A DNA stretch of 64,000 nucleotides from Blastopirellula marina (GTDB lineage: Bacteria > Planctomycetota > Planctomycetia > Pirellulales > Pirellulaceae): NCBI RefSeq assembly GCF_002967715.1, contig NZ_PUIA01000057.1, forward strand, positions 186,001 to 250,000. Reading direction: 5' to 3'. Shown here piece after piece: positions 27,556 to 36,598 of this stretch (positions within the stretch are counted from its first letter, which is position 1; each line of letters opens with the position of its first letter). The notes beneath the pieces were generated by a model. The model was not told the origin of the DNA, searched no databases, and saw only the letters and a list, made by a program, of their open reading frames with translations. The position numbers and the translations under genes were made by a program.

Positions 27556-28949
27556 CAAGTTTGCTCCTCTAAATCGAACGATTCTCCCATCCGTGGAATG
27601 ACGGTGCGAAAGCCGAACCGTCGTCGCATCAGGCCTGATAACACCGACGCACTCTCTGGTTCGCCATGCGTCAGGAAAACCATTTTCGGCTTGGGAAGTC
27701 CCGAAACCCATTGCAACAGTTCACTCTGACCAGCATGACCGCTTAGACCTGATATCGATTCCAAGTGAGCGTGTACGGGGACATCCTTCTTATGGATACG
27801 GACCGTCTTCTCCCCTTCCTGGATCTTACGCCCGAGCGTGCCAGCCGCCATAAATCCGCCGGCCAACAGCGTATTCTGCGGCCAAGGAAGACGCTGTCGC
27901 ATATGAAAGAGGATCCGACCACCGGTCATCATTCCAGATGACGCGATAATCACGGCTGGCCCCTTCAGCTTGTTCAGTTCCTTAGACTCTTTAGAACTAC
28001 GCACCATATGCACGTTCGATGCATTCAAAACGCTATTGGGGCCGCTCAGTCGACCTTCCGCGAGATCGAGGTCTTCGGCAAAGTCGCGGAAGATCTCTGT
28101 GGCATCGACCGCCATAGGACTGTCCAGGTAGATCGGAATTCTCGGAATTCGACCATCGTGCATCAATACCTGTAGCAAGTAGATGAGCTGTTGGGCTCTT
28201 CCCACCGCAAACGAAGCCATCAGGATCACGCCACCGCGATCGATCGCTTCGTTCATTGTCGTTTCCAGGTCGTCGAGCACGTCTCCTTCTGGGTGATCTC
28301 GGTTGCCATAGGTGCTCTCGCAAATCAGAAAATCGCAGCGAGGTGGCTCGTGAGGATCGTGATAAAGCGGTGCGTTGTAACGCCCCACATCGCCAGAAAA
28401 CAAGATCCGCAGTGGCGGGTCTTGATTGCGGATCTCGACTTCGATCATGTTCGATCCTAGCAGATGCCCAGCATCGTGAAAACGAAACCAGATCGGACCG
28501 GCGGCCTTATGCCATTCGCCTCGAGGCTTGGCCGTCAACTGCTTGATTGCCTTGCGTGCATCTTTCGGATCGTACAACGGTAACGCCGGCTTATGTTTCG
28601 ACAGTCCCTTAAAATTAAAGTACTCGGCATCCCGCTCTTGGTTTTCTGCCGAATCCAAAAGCAAAAGCTCTGTCAGCCGTTTCGTTCCTGGCGTACAAAG
28701 AATGGGGCCATGATAGCCATCCTTGACGATTCTGGGGAGGTAGCCAGTATGATCGATATGGGCGTGCGTAAGCACAATCCGATCAAGCGAGTCCGCAGTG
28801 AAAGGTAGTGGGTCCCAGTTTCGTAGACGTAGCTCCTTAAGCCCCTGAAACAATCCGCAGTCGATCAAGACCTTGGCATCGTCCGCTTCTAGCAGATACT
28901 TTGATCCCGTGACCGTTTCCGCCGCTCCGTGAAACGTCAATCGCGTCAT
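27555..28949 (-). CDS. beta-CASP metallo-beta-lactamase ribonuclease-like protein
   Basis: The 464-residue protein has the MBL zinc motif THAHIDHTG near residues 60-68 and a later GDVGRYN. Beta-CASP features follow: SFAVGRAQQL, SSGMMTGGRILFH and a C-terminal LSGHAGQSELL with a FLTHGEP ending. This layout matches bacterial CPSF73-like/RNA-specificity-domain nucleases, so RNA processing is the likely role. It heads an operon with the LOG-family and SDR genes: its stop overlaps the next start by one base. Confidence 0.92.
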   Translation of the reverse strand: MTRLTFHGAAETVTGSKYLLEADDAKVLIDCGLFQGLKELRLRNWDPLPFTADSLDRIVLTHAHIDHTGYLPRIVKDGYHGPILCTPGTKRLTELLLLDSAENQERDAEYFNFKGLSKHKPALPLYDPKDARKAIKQLTAKPRGEWHKAAGPIWFRFHDAGHLLGSNMIEVEIRNQDPPLRILFSGDVGRYNAPLYHDPHEPPRCDFLICESTYGNRDHPEGDVLDDLETTMNEAIDRGGVILMASFAVGRAQQLIYLLQVLMHDGRIPRIPIYLDSPMAVDATEIFRDFAEDLDLAEGRLSGPNSVLNASNVHMVRSSKESKELNKLKGPAVIIASSGMMTGGRILFHMRQRLPWPQNTLLAGGFMAAGTLGRKIQEGEKTVRIHKKDVPVHAHLESISGLSGHAGQSELLQWVSGLPKPKMVFLTHGEPESASVLSGLMRRRFGFRTVIPRMGESFDLEEQT

Positions 28950-29054
28950 TCGACTACCTCATGTGCCTATGGTGCCTGACTTGCTCTTTCTCTAATCTGA
29001 TCCACTCGCTACTGGTTTACAATGGGCCCTGCCCCCTAACGAGAAAGCCGCTCC

Positions 29055-29954
29055 ATGTATCGCGATAAAGACTACCTGCTAACTCAGGATGACCTGATCT
29101 TCAATGTTCTCGGAGACCAGCATGATGCGGGATTTGTAACATCCGGCTTGAAATATGCAAACGGCAACAAGTGGGTCGATAGCTATTACGACGCCGCAAG
29201 ATTCCTGAGCGAATCTTTTCCCACATACGTCGACGGCAAGATTCGCGTTCCCATCGAAAAGATCCAGCAGCACCTGAAGCCGCTCGAGCGTACGCGACAC
29301 TTACTGACCGAAAAGGAACATGCTTCCCCGTTGTTGGCGTTGGCCGTCGACCTGGTTCATATCCTGGCCGAGCACTGCGACGTTCCGGCAACCGAGATTG
29401 GAATCACCGACTCATTGCTTTGGGGGGTCGGCAACGAGAATTCGGATATTGACCTGGTTATCTACGGCAGCGACGTCATCACGCGTTTTCTGTCCACGTC
29501 GCACGAACTATTTCAGTTCGACGATATCGAGCACATCGAGCAGCAATACGTGCAGCGTCCTCCTGGTGTGGATGAAAACACCTTCCAGGTAATGCTTCAG
29601 CGAAAAGGTAACCAAGGGTTCTATCATGGGACCCGTTTCAGCATTCGCGGTGCCCTGACAGACGAAGAACTACTGTGGATCCCTGAGCGAAAGACACTCT
29701 TTCGGCCGCAGGAGCCTCGGCAATGCGAGCTGGAAATCAGCGGTCACGACGACAGCCTGCTTTTCCCGGTCTCGTACGATACAACCGCAGGCATTCCACT
29801 GGTCTCGTATCACACCGGCTATGAAATGAGCTTTCTGCCAGGGGATAAAGTTCGCGTGTCCGCGATGTACGAGACCGGCGAGGCTGGACAACGTCTGCTG
29901 GTTGGCTCAACCAACGGCGAGAACGAAGTGATTCAATGGATCACCCAAGCCTAG
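29055..29954 (+). CDS. nucleotidyltransferase-fold protein, function unknown
   Basis: The 299-residue protein has a central Pol-beta-type nucleotidyltransferase signature GITDSLLWGVGNENSDIDLV near 117-135, with Asp131 and Asp133 of the DxD motif. The usual Gly-Ser before it reads Asp-Ser, a departure from most members. Long archaeal proteins with a similar N-terminal block (MYRDKDY then LIFNVLG) are the closest I recognise. The C-terminal half has no known motif. The gene is convergent with the acyltransferase-ligase gene and shares a CTAG stop overlap. It is divergent from the MBL gene, with 105 bp between. Confidence 0.75.
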   Translation: MYRDKDYLLTQDDLIFNVLGDQHDAGFVTSGLKYANGNKWVDSYYDAARFLSESFPTYVDGKIRVPIEKIQQHLKPLERTRHLLTEKEHASPLLALAVDLVHILAEHCDVPATEIGITDSLLWGVGNENSDIDLVIYGSDVITRFLSTSHELFQFDDIEHIEQQYVQRPPGVDENTFQVMLQRKGNQGFYHGTRFSIRGALTDEELLWIPERKTLFRPQEPRQCELEISGHDDSLLFPVSYDTTAGIPLVSYHTGYEMSFLPGDKVRVSAMYETGEAGQRLLVGSTNGENEVIQWITQA

Positions 29955-32605
29955 GACTCCGAGGTCACTTCATTCCCTTCCTGAATCCAGGTTCGCAGCT
30001 GTCGATAGTTGGTTTTCCCGGTCCCCAGAACAGGGATCGCTTCAACCTTACGAACTTCATCCAGACGCATGATCCCTTGAAAACCAGCGGCTTTTAAGCA
30101 ATCGTTCGCCTCACGCAGGGTGACTTCCTCGATCGTGAAGAGCACGATGCAGCGACCTCCATCCTGCTCGATTCCTTCGACGGCGACCTTGGGCCCCTCT
30201 TCATCAGCCGGGAACTTCTCTGCCAACGGGGCTTCTAGCGCCGGCAAGCTTACCATCTCGCCTCCGATCTTCAGGAAGCGTTTCATGCGTCCTCGGAACT
30301 CAATGAAGCCTTCCTCATCCTTCGAGACCAGGTCGCCTGAGTTATACCACTGGTGACCATTAACTTCTAGAAATGGCTGTGGCTTGTCGTGTTTGTAATA
30401 GCCATTGAAGACCGAGTCGCCGCGTATCAGCAATAGCCCTGCCTCTCCCTGAGGTAGCGGCTTGTGGGTTTCCGGATGCACCACGAGCGTATCAACGCAG
30501 TTAATCGACTGGCCAATGGTGCCTGGCCTGTTGTGCCCTGGGCGGTTGCCAGAAACCACCGGGCTACATTCGGTAATGCCGTATCCTTCCAGCAAATCCA
30601 GCTTAGGCAAGATCTCCATGGTGCGTTGGTAAAGCGCCGGCGGGCATTTCTCGGCACCTACCAAGACCAGACGCAACGACTCGAGTTCACCTGGCTCACT
30701 GCTGCTCACGATGTATTGCAGAAACGTAGGCGTGGCAAACATGAGCGTTGGTTTGTAGGCCGCAATCACCCGAGCCAACATCCGCGCGTCGGTCGGATCA
30801 GCGTGGTGCACCACCCGAATTCCAGCCAGAATGGGCATCAACGCGGTTGCTGTCAGTCCAAAACTATGAAACGGCGGCAGGAATCCCAGAAGCGTATCAT
30901 CGCTGCGGAAGTTCATATGATCGATACCGCCGCGCATGTTGGCGATCAGATTCTTATGAGAAAGGGGAACGGCCTTGGGAAGGCTTTCCGAGCCTGACGT
31001 GAACAACACGACAGCCGGGTCATCGACTCCAGGCTTGGGCAGATTCCGCAGGAACGATCCTGGAGCGATGTAAGTCGCAACCAGTGCTTTCAACTTCTCG
31101 AATGTCGAGATGTCCTCACGCGTATCTTCCAGGTAAAACATCTCAACGCCATCCATCTCGACCCCCAGCCGATCCATGAACCTTTTAGAGGTGATGACGT
31201 ACTTGATTTCCAATTTATCGGCAGCGTGCTGAAGCCCCGCAGGACCGGTCGTCCAATTGAGCATGACCGGCAACTTGCCTGCGATCGCTGACGCCAGAAG
31301 TACCGTGTCCGCAGCGACCGAAGCCGGCAACATGACTCCCACAGCTTTTCCATCGAGTTTCGCGACTCGCTTGGCAAGCAGCGTCGCTCCGATGAGAAGT
31401 TTGCGGTAGCTCAAGCAGCCTGAAAGTGGATCGGCAACCGCAGGACTGTCGGCACTCTTCAGGGCACGACGCACAAACGCCTCGGCAATGGTCTCTGCCA
31501 GAACCTCCGGATGATCGCTATCGGCCGGACGGGCATCGTCCCAGTGCTCGGGAACTTCCAAGGGCTTTTCGTCGCTGGATGCCTGACCGGCGGCCAGCAC
31601 GCAAAGTTCACCCACCGTTGCCGGCACGTGATCGCTGCGAAACCCGAAGTGCCGCTCTAGCTCTAGCGCCAGGTCCATGCGTTCCAGGCTATCGAGTCCA
31701 ATCAAATCAAGCGTCGTCCCTGGCTCTTTCTCGTTGTCATCGAGCGTTCGATCGAGACGCTGCTCAAGTATCCCGTACACCTCCGCCACCAGTTCTGGCG
31801 AAAGCTCACTGACATCGACATCGGACTTCTTTTTGACGGCATCGAAATCAAAGTCGCGCGGCCCGAACAAATAGCTGTACGGAACGAACTTGGCCTCTTC
31901 GCCCCCGTCGGCATTGTAGAACGCTTCGAGGTGACGATTCAGGGCCGACTTGCTCTTCATAGGCAACGATGTGCGATCGACCGGCACGACTTCCAGCGTC
32001 ACCTTTCGCTTGGGCAGAAAGAAGACAAGCCCCGCGATGATCCACCACGCCGCTGCCAATGCATTCTTACCCAGCGCCGGCACATCCCCTTCCCGGGCAC
32101 AACCAAACCGGCTACCCCACAAGCCTCGCGTGCGGACCAGCACCACGTTCACGTTATCGACGCGTTCTAACAGTTCGTAAGCGATTCGTGCTCCACCGAC
32201 CACTTCATATCCCTGCCGCTGCAGTCTGCCGCTGGGATAGATCAGAAAGTTTTGTCCCTGCTTTAGTTCCTCAGCGACCTTCTCGATCAGTTCGGTCGTT
32301 TTGGCATGCGCGTCCCGGCTATGCGACTTCAGATTTGGCACCTCGTACGCGTCGATTATCTTCATGATGGGATAAAAGAGCGGGCTGCGGTACGTGTCGG
32401 TAAAAACCAACGGCCGAAGCGACTTCCCAAAACGAAGGTGGCTCAGGACGGTGGGCGGATCGATATAGGCCGGATGGTTGGGCCACACCAGGATCGGCCC
32501 TTCCAGGCCTTCCAGCTTTTCGAGCCCCTTAACTTCTACCTGATAGCGGCGATGCAGAAGTCTTCGCAGCATGAAATAGAGAAGCGACTGAATCCACTTT
32601 CCCAT
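29951..32605 (-). CDS. acyltransferase–ACP–acyl-ACP/CoA ligase three-domain fusion (Aas-like)
   Basis: This 884-residue protein joins three domains. An N-terminal PlsC-type acyltransferase has NHPAYID (HX4D: His44, Asp49) and a YPSGRL motif where FPEGT is usual. A central acyl carrier domain has the phosphopantetheine Ser306 in GLDSLERMD. A C-terminal AMP-forming ligase has LFTSGSESLPK near 535-545, YGITE and a final GTGKTNYRQL catalytic Lys motif. E. coli Aas has the first and third domains only. A role in lysophospholipid re-acylation or phospholipid synthesis at the inner membrane is likely. The start is at 32605 and the 3' end overlaps the convergent gene by 4 bp. Confidence 0.9.
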   Translation of the reverse strand: MGKWIQSLLYFMLRRLLHRRYQVEVKGLEKLEGLEGPILVWPNHPAYIDPPTVLSHLRFGKSLRPLVFTDTYRSPLFYPIMKIIDAYEVPNLKSHSRDAHAKTTELIEKVAEELKQGQNFLIYPSGRLQRQGYEVVGGARIAYELLERVDNVNVVLVRTRGLWGSRFGCAREGDVPALGKNALAAAWWIIAGLVFFLPKRKVTLEVVPVDRTSLPMKSKSALNRHLEAFYNADGGEEAKFVPYSYLFGPRDFDFDAVKKKSDVDVSELSPELVAEVYGILEQRLDRTLDDNEKEPGTTLDLIGLDSLERMDLALELERHFGFRSDHVPATVGELCVLAAGQASSDEKPLEVPEHWDDARPADSDHPEVLAETIAEAFVRRALKSADSPAVADPLSGCLSYRKLLIGATLLAKRVAKLDGKAVGVMLPASVAADTVLLASAIAGKLPVMLNWTTGPAGLQHAADKLEIKYVITSKRFMDRLGVEMDGVEMFYLEDTREDISTFEKLKALVATYIAPGSFLRNLPKPGVDDPAVVLFTSGSESLPKAVPLSHKNLIANMRGGIDHMNFRSDDTLLGFLPPFHSFGLTATALMPILAGIRVVHHADPTDARMLARVIAAYKPTLMFATPTFLQYIVSSSEPGELESLRLVLVGAEKCPPALYQRTMEILPKLDLLEGYGITECSPVVSGNRPGHNRPGTIGQSINCVDTLVVHPETHKPLPQGEAGLLLIRGDSVFNGYYKHDKPQPFLEVNGHQWYNSGDLVSKDEEGFIEFRGRMKRFLKIGGEMVSLPALEAPLAEKFPADEEGPKVAVEGIEQDGGRCIVLFTIEEVTLREANDCLKAAGFQGIMRLDEVRKVEAIPVLGTGKTNYRQLRTWIQEGNEVTSES

Positions 32606-32849
32606 GATTGCCGAACCCTTGAATTCGTAGAAACTTGCTCAGTGTCTACGGTTTACGCGTGAAACGTCGTGTTGTGGGACATTCTCGCCAGAAAACAAGA
32701 CGCCCCAGTCGTCAAATTACTCCGAATTGTGCACATCTAGAAAGATAGATCCAGACTTATCCGGCTTCGATTTCCGCTTCCTGCGCCTTATGATATGTGT
32801 GGATTCATCCCCGATCCCTTTGATTATCGCCTATTGGAAACCATGCAAC

Positions 32850-33818
32850 ATGGCTTTGCCGACAGACCGCGTTGAACTGAACGTCATCGACTCCCATACC
32901 GGGGGGGAACCCACTAGAACCATTATCGGAGGATCGCCAGAGCTTTCCACAACAAACATTGCCGACCAGATTCAGGAACTGAAGCAAGAACACGACTGGA
33001 TGCGGACGGCTTTAACTCATGAGCCTCGTGGCTACGAGGCGATGGTCGGAGCGCTGCTGCTACAACCGCAAAACCCAGAAGCCGTTGCCCGTGTTGTCTA
33101 TTTCAATAATGTTGGCTATCTCGGGATGTGCGGCCACGGCACGATTGGAGTCGCCGCGACCCTTTCCTATCTGGGTAATATCTCGCCTGGCGAACACCTG
33201 CTGGAAACGATTGCCGGCGACGTGGTCTTCACGCTGCACGAAGATAACCGAGTCTCGTTTGTGAATGTCCCCAGCTATCGCTATCGGACAAATGTTCCGG
33301 TTGCGACCAAAAACTTCGGAACACTAAGCGGAGACATCGCCTATGCAGGAAACTGGTTTTATTTGTGCGCCGATCACGGTTTAGAGGTTTCGCTAAGTAA
33401 TCTCGCTGAACTCGACAGGTGTTGTCGTGAAATCCGCCACACGTTGGATACCGAGGGTATCGGTGGCGAAAACGGTGGCATCATCGATCACGTCGAATTG
33501 ATTGGCCCACCGAGCCGAGACGACGCGAACGCGAAGAACTACGTCGACTGTCCTGGCGGCGAGTACGATCGCTCCCCCTGCGGTACCGGAACGAGCGCCA
33601 AGATCGCCTGCCTGGCTGCGGCTGGAAAACTAGAGCCTGGCCAGACCTGGGGTCAGGAATCGGTTACCGGCAGCCTGTTTGAAGGTTCCTTTGTCTGGCA
33701 GGGTGACAAGGTAATCCCACGTATCATGGGCGAGGCCTTCGTTACAGCGGAGACGAAAGTCATTATTGATCCCACCGATACACTCACCTTCGGCTTTAGT
33801 CAAAAGCAATCCCACTGA
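32850..33818 (+). CDS. proline racemase-family protein, probable 4-hydroxyproline 2-epimerase
   Basis: This 322-residue proline racemase-family protein retains both catalytic Cys: Cys94 in MCGHGTIGV and Cys244 in DRSPCGTGTSAK. Two Cys mark racemases/epimerases; dehydratases of the family have Ser at the first site. The next gene, 20 bp downstream, encodes a D-amino-acid-oxidase-like flavoprotein. That is the partner expected for trans-4-hydroxy-L-proline degradation, where cis-4-hydroxy-D-proline is made and then oxidised. ATG 32850 is chosen over in-frame upstream codons because GGAAA lies 9 bp before it and it begins the family's usual N-terminus. Confidence 0.9.
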   Translation: MALPTDRVELNVIDSHTGGEPTRTIIGGSPELSTTNIADQIQELKQEHDWMRTALTHEPRGYEAMVGALLLQPQNPEAVARVVYFNNVGYLGMCGHGTIGVAATLSYLGNISPGEHLLETIAGDVVFTLHEDNRVSFVNVPSYRYRTNVPVATKNFGTLSGDIAYAGNWFYLCADHGLEVSLSNLAELDRCCREIRHTLDTEGIGGENGGIIDHVELIGPPSRDDANAKNYVDCPGGEYDRSPCGTGTSAKIACLAAAGKLEPGQTWGQESVTGSLFEGSFVWQGDKVIPRIMGEAFVTAETKVIIDPTDTLTFGFSQKQSH

Positions 33819-33838
33819 AACTCTGAAAGCATCCCACC

Positions 33839-35077
33839 TTGAGTAGCTCGACCATTGTGATTGGTGGAGGCGTCGTCGGTACGGCGGCCGCCTACTATTT
33901 AGCCAAGGCTGGCCATGATGTCACCATCGTGGATCAAGGCCGCCACGGAGGTGCCTGTTCGCATGCGAACTGCGGCTACGTTTCTCCGAGTCACGTACCT
34001 CCCATTCCACAGCCAGGCCTGATCGGTCCGACGATGCTGTCGATGCTTAGCAGCGAGTCGCCGTTCTATATACGGCCTCGGCTTTCTCCTTCGCTCTGGA
34101 GCTTTCTCCTGCGGTTTTGGTGGAATTGCAGCGAGAAGCAAATGAAGAAGGCCGCTCGAGGGAAGCATGCCCTGCTCGACTCTTCGCGTCAGCTCTATCA
34201 AGAGTTGATCGAAGGAGAAGGCCTGGACTGCAATTGGGAGAAAAAAGGACTGCTGTTTGTCTTTAAAGATCAGCACCACTTCGAACAGTTCAGAGAGATC
34301 AGCGACTGGGTCTCTGAAGAATTCGGCGTGACGTCATCTCCCTACGCCCAGGGAGAACTACAGAAGCTTGAGCCTGCACTTAAAGACGAAATCGCCGGTG
34401 CCTGGCATTACCCCAACGATGCCCACCTGCGTCCCGATCGACTGCTTAGCTCCTGGAAGACGATCCTCGAAAAGCACGGCGTGAAGATTCTCGAACAGCA
34501 CAAGGTCACTGAATTCCTCGGCGAAGGAGGCAAGCTGAAAGCGGTTCGCTGTGGAACCGAAGAACTGGCCGCTGACCGCTTTGTGGTTGCCACCGGGGCT
34601 TGGAGCCCTTTCTTCAATCGCCAGTTGGGCTGTACGCTGCGAATTCAGCCTGGTAAGGGATACTCCATCACCATGGCACGGCCATCGATCTGCCCGCAGA
34701 TCCCGATGCTGCTCGAAGAAAGCCGCGTCGGCGTGACACCTTTCGACGATGGGTATCGACTTGGCTCAACCATGGAGTTCGGCGGATACGACCCCAGCAT
34801 CAACACCAAGCGACTGGCACTCCTGAAGAAGGGTGCTTCGCATTACCTGAAAGAACCATTCACCGACGAGACCTACGAAGAGTGGTACGGCTGGCGGCCC
34901 ATGACACCAGACGATCTGCCGTACATCGACTTTGCGCCCCGGTTCAATAACGTGCTGATCACCGCGGGACATAGCATGCTGGGACTTTCGATGAGTACAG
35001 GTACCGGTAAGCTGGCGTGGCAACTTCTCGACGGCTTGACTCCCCATATCGACCCAGCCCCGTACCGGCTGCGGTAG
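33839..35077 (+). CDS. FAD-dependent D-amino-acid/D-hydroxyproline oxidoreductase (DadA-like)
   Basis: The 412-residue protein has an N-terminal FAD-binding Rossmann motif IGGGVVGTAAAYYLAKAG, then DadA/GlyOx features. The C-terminal block has YEEWYGWRPMTPDDLPYI and a final AGHSMLGLSMSTGTGKL. DadA-like enzymes oxidise D-amino acids with FAD. With the epimerase gene 20 bp upstream, D-hydroxyproline is the likely substrate. The only plausible start is TTG 33839, since a stop closes the frame at 33824-33826 and no ATG precedes the GXGXXG loop. Confidence 0.9.
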   Translation: MSSSTIVIGGGVVGTAAAYYLAKAGHDVTIVDQGRHGGACSHANCGYVSPSHVPPIPQPGLIGPTMLSMLSSESPFYIRPRLSPSLWSFLLRFWWNCSEKQMKKAARGKHALLDSSRQLYQELIEGEGLDCNWEKKGLLFVFKDQHHFEQFREISDWVSEEFGVTSSPYAQGELQKLEPALKDEIAGAWHYPNDAHLRPDRLLSSWKTILEKHGVKILEQHKVTEFLGEGGKLKAVRCGTEELAADRFVVATGAWSPFFNRQLGCTLRIQPGKGYSITMARPSICPQIPMLLEESRVGVTPFDDGYRLGSTMEFGGYDPSINTKRLALLKKGASHYLKEPFTDETYEEWYGWRPMTPDDLPYIDFAPRFNNVLITAGHSMLGLSMSTGTGKLAWQLLDGLTPHIDPAPYRLR

Positions 35078-35167
35078 TTTGACGCGTCCGAAAACCTAAA
35101 GCACAATAAACTTGCCGCTTTGCCTCACTCCTTATCCTGTTTCCTTCCGCGAATCGAGACCCTTTCC

Positions 35168-36598
35168 ATGCGAACGCTTGCGATCATACTCTCGGCCCTG
35201 GCAATACTGCTGGCCCCTCAATTAGCCTTGGGTGCCGAGCAGAAACCGAACTTCGTTTTCTTCCTGGTCGATGACCTGGGATGGACCGATCTAAGTTGCT
35301 ATGGAAGCTCGTTCTACGAAACGCCAAACGTCGACAAACTGGCTTCCAGCGGCCTGAAGTTCACCAATGCCTACGCGGCCTGCCAGGTATGCTCACCCAC
35401 GCGCGCAAGCATTCTCACCGGTCGATACCCCACTCGGACCGGCATTACCGATTATATTGGCGCGGCCCAGCCTGAGGGTTGGAATCGCAAGACCAAGATG
35501 CTGCCGGCTCCGTACGAAGTGCAACTTGCTCACGACGAAACGACGATCGCGGAATTGTTGAAAGCCAACGGGTACGCGACCTTCTTCGCCGGCAAATGGC
35601 ACCTCGGAGGCGAACAGTACTGGCCCGAGCATCAAGGCTTCGACGTCAACAAAGGGGGCATCGATCGCGGGGGCCCTTACGGTGGCAAGAAGTATTTCTC
35701 ACCCTACGCCAACCCTCGCCTGAAAGATGGCCCCGACGGCGAACATCTGCCTGATCGCCTGGCAACCGAAACGGTCAAGTTCATGACCGAGCACAAGGAT
35801 GAGCCGTTTTTGGCGTACCTGTCTTTCTATTCGGTACACACGCCGCTGATGTCTCGCGAAGACCTCAAACAGAAGTACCAGCAGAAGAAGGAAACGCTGA
35901 AACCCGGCGAGATTTGGGGACAGGAAGGAGAACGCAAAGTACGTCTCATTCAAGAGCACGCCGTTTACGCCGGCATGGTCGAGGCCATGGACCAGGCCGT
36001 CGGCAAGGTGCTCAACGGAATCGATGAGTTGGGGCTGACGAAAAACACGGTGGTGATCTTCATGTCCGACAACGGCGGCCTGTCGACTTCTGAAGGACAT
36101 CCAACCAGCAACCTGCCACTTCGTGCCGGCAAAGGATGGATCTACGAAGGGGGAATTCGCGAACCGATGATCGTCCGTTGGCCAGGCAACACCAAGGCCG
36201 GAACCGAAACTTCGCAGTATGTCAGCAGTGTTGACTTCTTCCCCACGATGCTGCAAATCGCAGGCATCGAAGTTCCCAAGAATTTGACGATTGACGGCAT
36301 GAGCTTCGCCCCAATCTTAGAAGGCCAAGAACTCGACCGTGGTGCGATCTACTGGCACTATCCTCACTACGGCAACCAAGGAGGCTCCCCCACTTCGGCG
36401 ATTCGCGAAGGAGACTGGAAGCTGATCGAGTTCTACGAAGACGGCCACCTGGAGTTGTATAACGTGGCTGAAGACATCAGCGAGCAACACGATCTGGCCG
36501 CCAAGAAGCCGGACCTCGTCGAAAAGCTACATGCCAAACTCAAAGCGTGGCGTAACGAGACTGGAGCCAAGATGCCCACGCATCGCAAGGACGCCTAG
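35168..36598 (+). CDS. secreted sulfatase (formylglycine-dependent, type I)
   Basis: The 476-residue sulfatase begins with a signal peptide (cleavage near LALGA). The metal-binding pair Asp35-Asp36 is in FLVDDLGW. The active-site Cys75 in CSPTRASILTGR is the residue converted to formylglycine. GKWHLGG and MSDNGG supply further active-site residues. Such enzymes desulfate sulfated polysaccharides or glycosaminoglycans and are abundant in planctomycetes. It follows the hydroxyproline genes by 90 bp, possibly in one transcription unit. The stop shares a CTAG overlap with mutS. Confidence 0.94.
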   Translation: MRTLAIILSALAILLAPQLALGAEQKPNFVFFLVDDLGWTDLSCYGSSFYETPNVDKLASSGLKFTNAYAACQVCSPTRASILTGRYPTRTGITDYIGAAQPEGWNRKTKMLPAPYEVQLAHDETTIAELLKANGYATFFAGKWHLGGEQYWPEHQGFDVNKGGIDRGGPYGGKKYFSPYANPRLKDGPDGEHLPDRLATETVKFMTEHKDEPFLAYLSFYSVHTPLMSREDLKQKYQQKKETLKPGEIWGQEGERKVRLIQEHAVYAGMVEAMDQAVGKVLNGIDELGLTKNTVVIFMSDNGGLSTSEGHPTSNLPLRAGKGWIYEGGIREPMIVRWPGNTKAGTETSQYVSSVDFFPTMLQIAGIEVPKNLTIDGMSFAPILEGQELDRGAIYWHYPHYGNQGGSPTSAIREGDWKLIEFYEDGHLELYNVAEDISEQHDLAAKKPDLVEKLHAKLKAWRNETGAKMPTHRKDA

